Shown here: piece after piece, positions 60,648 to 64,000 of the stretch
Layout: each line of letters starts with the position of its first letter
Numbering within the stretch: the stretch's first letter is position 1
NCBI GenBank assembly: GCA_003254925.1
Contig: QANZ01021853.1
Location: forward strand, 80,505-144,504
Reading direction: 5' to 3'
DNA from: Chamaecrista fasciculata
Lineage: Eukaryota > Streptophyta > Magnoliopsida > Fabales > Fabaceae
DNA: 64,000 nucleotides
Made by a program: the position numbers and the translations under genes
The notes under the pieces: generated by a model
Databases searched by the model: none
What the model was told of the DNA's origin: nothing
Seen by the model: only the letters and a program-made list of their open reading frames with translations

Positions 60648-63600
60648 CTTAGAGGGATTACAATTTACAAGAGAAGAGAGGCAGGCACAAGTGTAGTTTC
60701 TGTATCTTGTGAAGAATAGGAGTCCGTTTTCAAAATTGAAAGATGCTATTTTTGGGATTTTGAAAGCAAAGGGAAAGGAGTGACCTGGATTATTTATATT
60801 GCTCACAAGATAAAGCAGCTGTTTCTTTTTTTGAAGGAATTGTCTGTGACTGTGTGAGAGTTATAAATATCCACCTCCAACTCCAAACTAAGTACCTTTT
60901 GTACTTACTCAAGGCCGAGTTTGAATTCAGTTCACTCATGGAGATAATCATCAGATTAAACAAATCGCATATTTAAACTTCATTAAACAAAAATAATAAA
61001 CTCACAACTTGCACGGTTTCGAACTGATTATTTATATTAATCATAAATCCGGCCAAGGGGTTGCGTAAAGAAATGGATGTTTCTTTAGAATTTGGATGGC
61101 ATAAAAGGCCAACAAAGTTTGTTATTTTATTCTTTTAAAGGGTACAAATTGAAATATAAACATTGACACATTGCCTCACCAACAAGACAATATAGTTTAC
61201 TTCCATGATTAAATTACTGCAGGCGATTATTATTAGACATTAGTTTTTGCCGACTCCTTGTTCTGTATTTTCTTAAAAAAAAATTGAAGCTTCTTGGTGA
61301 ATTAACCAGAGTACCAGAGGTTGGGTAATTTTCAATTTCATGCGATGTTTTATATTAAATTTGGAGAAATTTCTTGTAATATTTTATGAAGTAACTGGCC
61401 GGTGATCAAAAGTTATAAAAAAATAAGAATGAAAAAGCATAGTGATTTGCTTCAGCACTTACAAAGTCAAATTATCGAATTGTATATTTTATTACTCTGT
61501 TTATCAGTTATCACAATGTCATTTTCATCGTTAATTAGAGAAAGTTTGAATCCATCGCTTCCTATTAAGTATGTCTATGTGATTTAAAATTATGAGGTTA
61601 ATTACATGGTTTTTTTTAGTTTCTTTTCTTTTCAAACATAACCAAAATAGCAAAAGAAGGCAATCAGCATGGGTTTAATTACAAAATCATATAACAACAA
61701 ATAAACGTACGAATTTATTAAAGAAAATGATTTCATCAATACTTATCTTCGTTTGTAAATTTTAATAAAAAAAAAAAATCTTCGTTTGTATACCAATTTT
61801 TTATTTTGAATAAAAAAATTGAATTATTATTGAATAGAAACACATACTGTACTGTCTGCAGCATTTATTATTTGTTGTGTTTCAAAATTTGAATTGAACA
61901 TCCTCAAATGACAAATAACTTCTCATCTCACACTTACCTCGCGTGATGTTCATGAATTGTCATTTTCTTCTCTGTCTTTTTTAGTTTTATTTTTTAAAAA
62001 CAATACTAAATCAGAAAATTAACCTAATAAAGTAGCTTCTTTATATTATCTTTTAATTTTACATTCAATTGCAGAGGGTTTGAATTCATGGAGAAGGTGT
62101 CAAATATTATAGGGAAGCTTAAATGAATTATGAATGTTTCAATATTTCGGGACGTTTGTTATGAGGATAGTTTTTTTATTCATGAAATTATAATATTGGA
62201 AATATGATTTTTCTGAAAATATTAGAAAGTTCTTTTGAATGACTTAAAATGTTTTCCAGAATATTGTAAAATATGCTCAAAATTGTCATAATATTATGTT
62301 TGGTTTAACTTCGACATTTCTGAGAATGAATAATAAATTTTTAAATATTCCTTTAAATTTTTAAACTAATAATTTTAATAAAATAAGTTGTACAACAATT
62401 TAAGTATTCAACTTATGTTATTTAACTTTAAAATAAAATCTTAAATCCAAAATTCTTAATTCTATCATAATTATAATTTATAAATAACAATAATAATATA
62501 TATCATTGAAAAATATTAAGAAAATAATTAAACATACTTTAAAAGTAAATAAAAAATTTTAAATTTCATAATAATTATTTAATTATAATAAATAATTTAC
62601 AATAATAATCTAATAATGATATATAGTTTATAAAAAATATAAAGTTTTATTAAATATTAATTAAAAATTAAAATATAACAATTATTAAGAGATATGTCAA
62701 ATGAGGTATATGAAATAAGGATATTTTAATCCGTTAATTATATTAAAATAATCGAATCTCAGGAAAATAAAGTAATCTCACATTCTCATTAGAATAAAAA
62801 AGTTACATTTCAGAAAATTAAGTTATTATTGTGGATACAATATTTAAAAAAAAAATAATTCGTACACTAAACGATAAATTAATTTATTTCAGAGTTCATA
62901 ATCTCAAAATCATTTTTTTAAATCTGCATAAAAAACGCCTTCAATTTTTTTAAAAAAAAGACAAAAAGAAAAAAAAAGAAGAAGATAGAATGATAACATA
63001 ATTCAGAATTATGGCTTGCATCGCACTCAAAGCAAATGAGTTAGAAAGCAAATGTTTTACTTGATTTAGTTCTAGATATCAAATATTTCCACCTAACTAT
63101 ACTCATCCTTGTGCAATTTTAAATTAAATACACCAACTCTAACTCTATCTCTCTCTAACTCTATCTCTCTATCTTTTATTATTCTACTGGACCACCTCAA
63201 GTTCTTTTAATAGACACATCATCTTCACTCTTTCCTAGGGTCATCACAAAAAATAATATATGTCACTACTCCACATGGATGTCAATATCTAATTAATCAT
63301 CCATGAACAATAAAAATAATTTAAACTCTCATTTATATTCTGGGGTCTGGATCTAGAGATATGGTTATTATGATTAACATTGATTTAGCAATTTCATTTA
63401 GTTATTTACTTATTTATAATAAAGGTCAGGGCTGGCTATTATGTAGAATGTGGCATAAAAGTGATATATAACTTCTGTAATTTGTAGGGTTTGAGATGGT
63501 ACACGTGTTGGATGAAGAGGCCAATATCATATGATCATAAAAGCGAAAGGGATTAGGGAACAACAAGTTATGAAGTAATCATATGGTGCTTTTGCACATG

Positions 63601-64000
63601 TCACATGCTTATTGGTTTATTTCTTTCTTTCTTTTGGCTTTTTTAATTTCTGGCCATCCACAGTGTCTCAAAGCTTGTTCGCTTTACAGAGTAAACGACA
63701 CAACGATGCTTATACCTCACAGTTAAGGAAACCCAAAGAAAAAGATCCACGTGGAATTGGAAACCCTCTCATTGAGATTTTTGGGAACAGTAATGCATAA
63801 TTGATGTATTTATTTAATTAAGCTGAGGGCCCAAAAAGAGTTATGGGTTTCGGGCTTAATTAAAACAGGCCCAAAAAGGGGCCTACTTTGTTAATATAAA
63901 TCATTAAATTCACATGGAAACGGGGCCTATATTGGGCTCAGAAAATTAGTGAATTATTTATTTCCCATTAAATGTAAAGTATTTTTGTAATGTTGAAGAA
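60648..64000. other. Promoter side of coiled-coil gene, then AT-rich intergenic DNA
   Basis: The first 250 bp hold the promoter of the coiled-coil gene. From about 61000 to 63000 the sequence is very AT-rich with no exon, tRNA or clear repeat. Around 63600-63800 composition is more balanced and one 62-codon frame exists, but it shows no recognisable domain. Two 'aggcccaaaaag'-like units lie near 63830-63880. Confidence 0.5.
60791..60798 (-). promoter_or_regulatory. Putative TATA box of the coiled-coil gene
   Basis: TATAAATA on the minus strand, about 145 bp upstream of the ATG at 60647. It would place transcription start near 60765, downstream of the alternative ATG at 60806. Confidence 0.5.

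Noticed and set aside
60648-60806. Upstream in-frame start for the coiled-coil gene
   Set aside because: A TATAAATA box lies inside this extension and the downstream MSTCCVQSG start better fits a conserved N-terminus.
63612-63800. 62-codon frame near the right edge
   Set aside because: No recognisable similarity; it could be part of a gene beyond the window but nothing in the sequence supports that.

Overview
This is nuclear DNA of a flowering plant, almost certainly a eudicot. The genes have many short exons with GT..AG introns, are separated by AT-rich DNA full of small transposons, and match Arabidopsis-type families closely. The window holds nine protein-coding genes (one entering from the left edge), one decayed or truncated WRKY gene and one tRNA gene. 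Exon boundaries were found by hand from splice signals and checked by carrying the reading phase through every junction. The species cannot be named from the sequence alone.

Layout, left to right: 3' half of the clock gene PRR7 (+, 1092-3884); a transposon-rich spacer; tRNA-Lys(UUU) (+, 8507-8578); a WRKY44/TTG2-like gene with an in-frame stop between its two WRKY domains (+, about 10140-11749); a CDL1/PBL7-type receptor-like cytoplasmic kinase (+, 13853-16552); convergent with it an 18-exon TBC RabGAP (-, 17214-25397); a repeat field with a CACTA end and an inverted-repeat element; three tandem Lambda-class glutathione transferase genes (-, 29802-31584, 35430-37461, 39233-41481); a chloroplast TerC gene (-, 42448-46455); another repeat field; a MOS11-like gene (+, 49778-51617); a clade D PP2C (-, 54822-56227); a small coiled-coil protein of unknown role (-, 59357-60647); and an AT-rich tail without recognisable genes.

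From memory, PRR7, CDL1, GSTL, MOS11 and PP2C stand in the same order as Arabidopsis At5g02810, At5g02800, At5g02790/At5g02780, At5g02770 and At5g02760, so the backbone is an old syntenic block. The WRKY44-like gene and the RabGAP may be a second signal, because their Arabidopsis counterparts (At2g37260 and At2g37290) are near each other on another chromosome. The genes are not an operon and need not share a pathway: clock control (PRR7), immune and hormone signalling (CDL1, PP2C-D, MOS11), redox metabolism of thiol conjugates (GSTL), vesicle traffic (RabGAP) and thylakoid biogenesis (TerC).

The most striking non-genic structures are a perfect 112-bp zero-spacer palindrome, a composite 1.2-kb foldback element, a miniature LTR element (TRIM) with perfect 5-bp target duplications inside a GSTL intron, a pair of hAT-like MITEs each with 8-bp target duplications, a CACTA end carrying a perfect 29-bp hairpin, and a family of inverted repeats built on a GGTACC/AAAGTG motif. 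I see no CRISPR array, virus or operon-like system.
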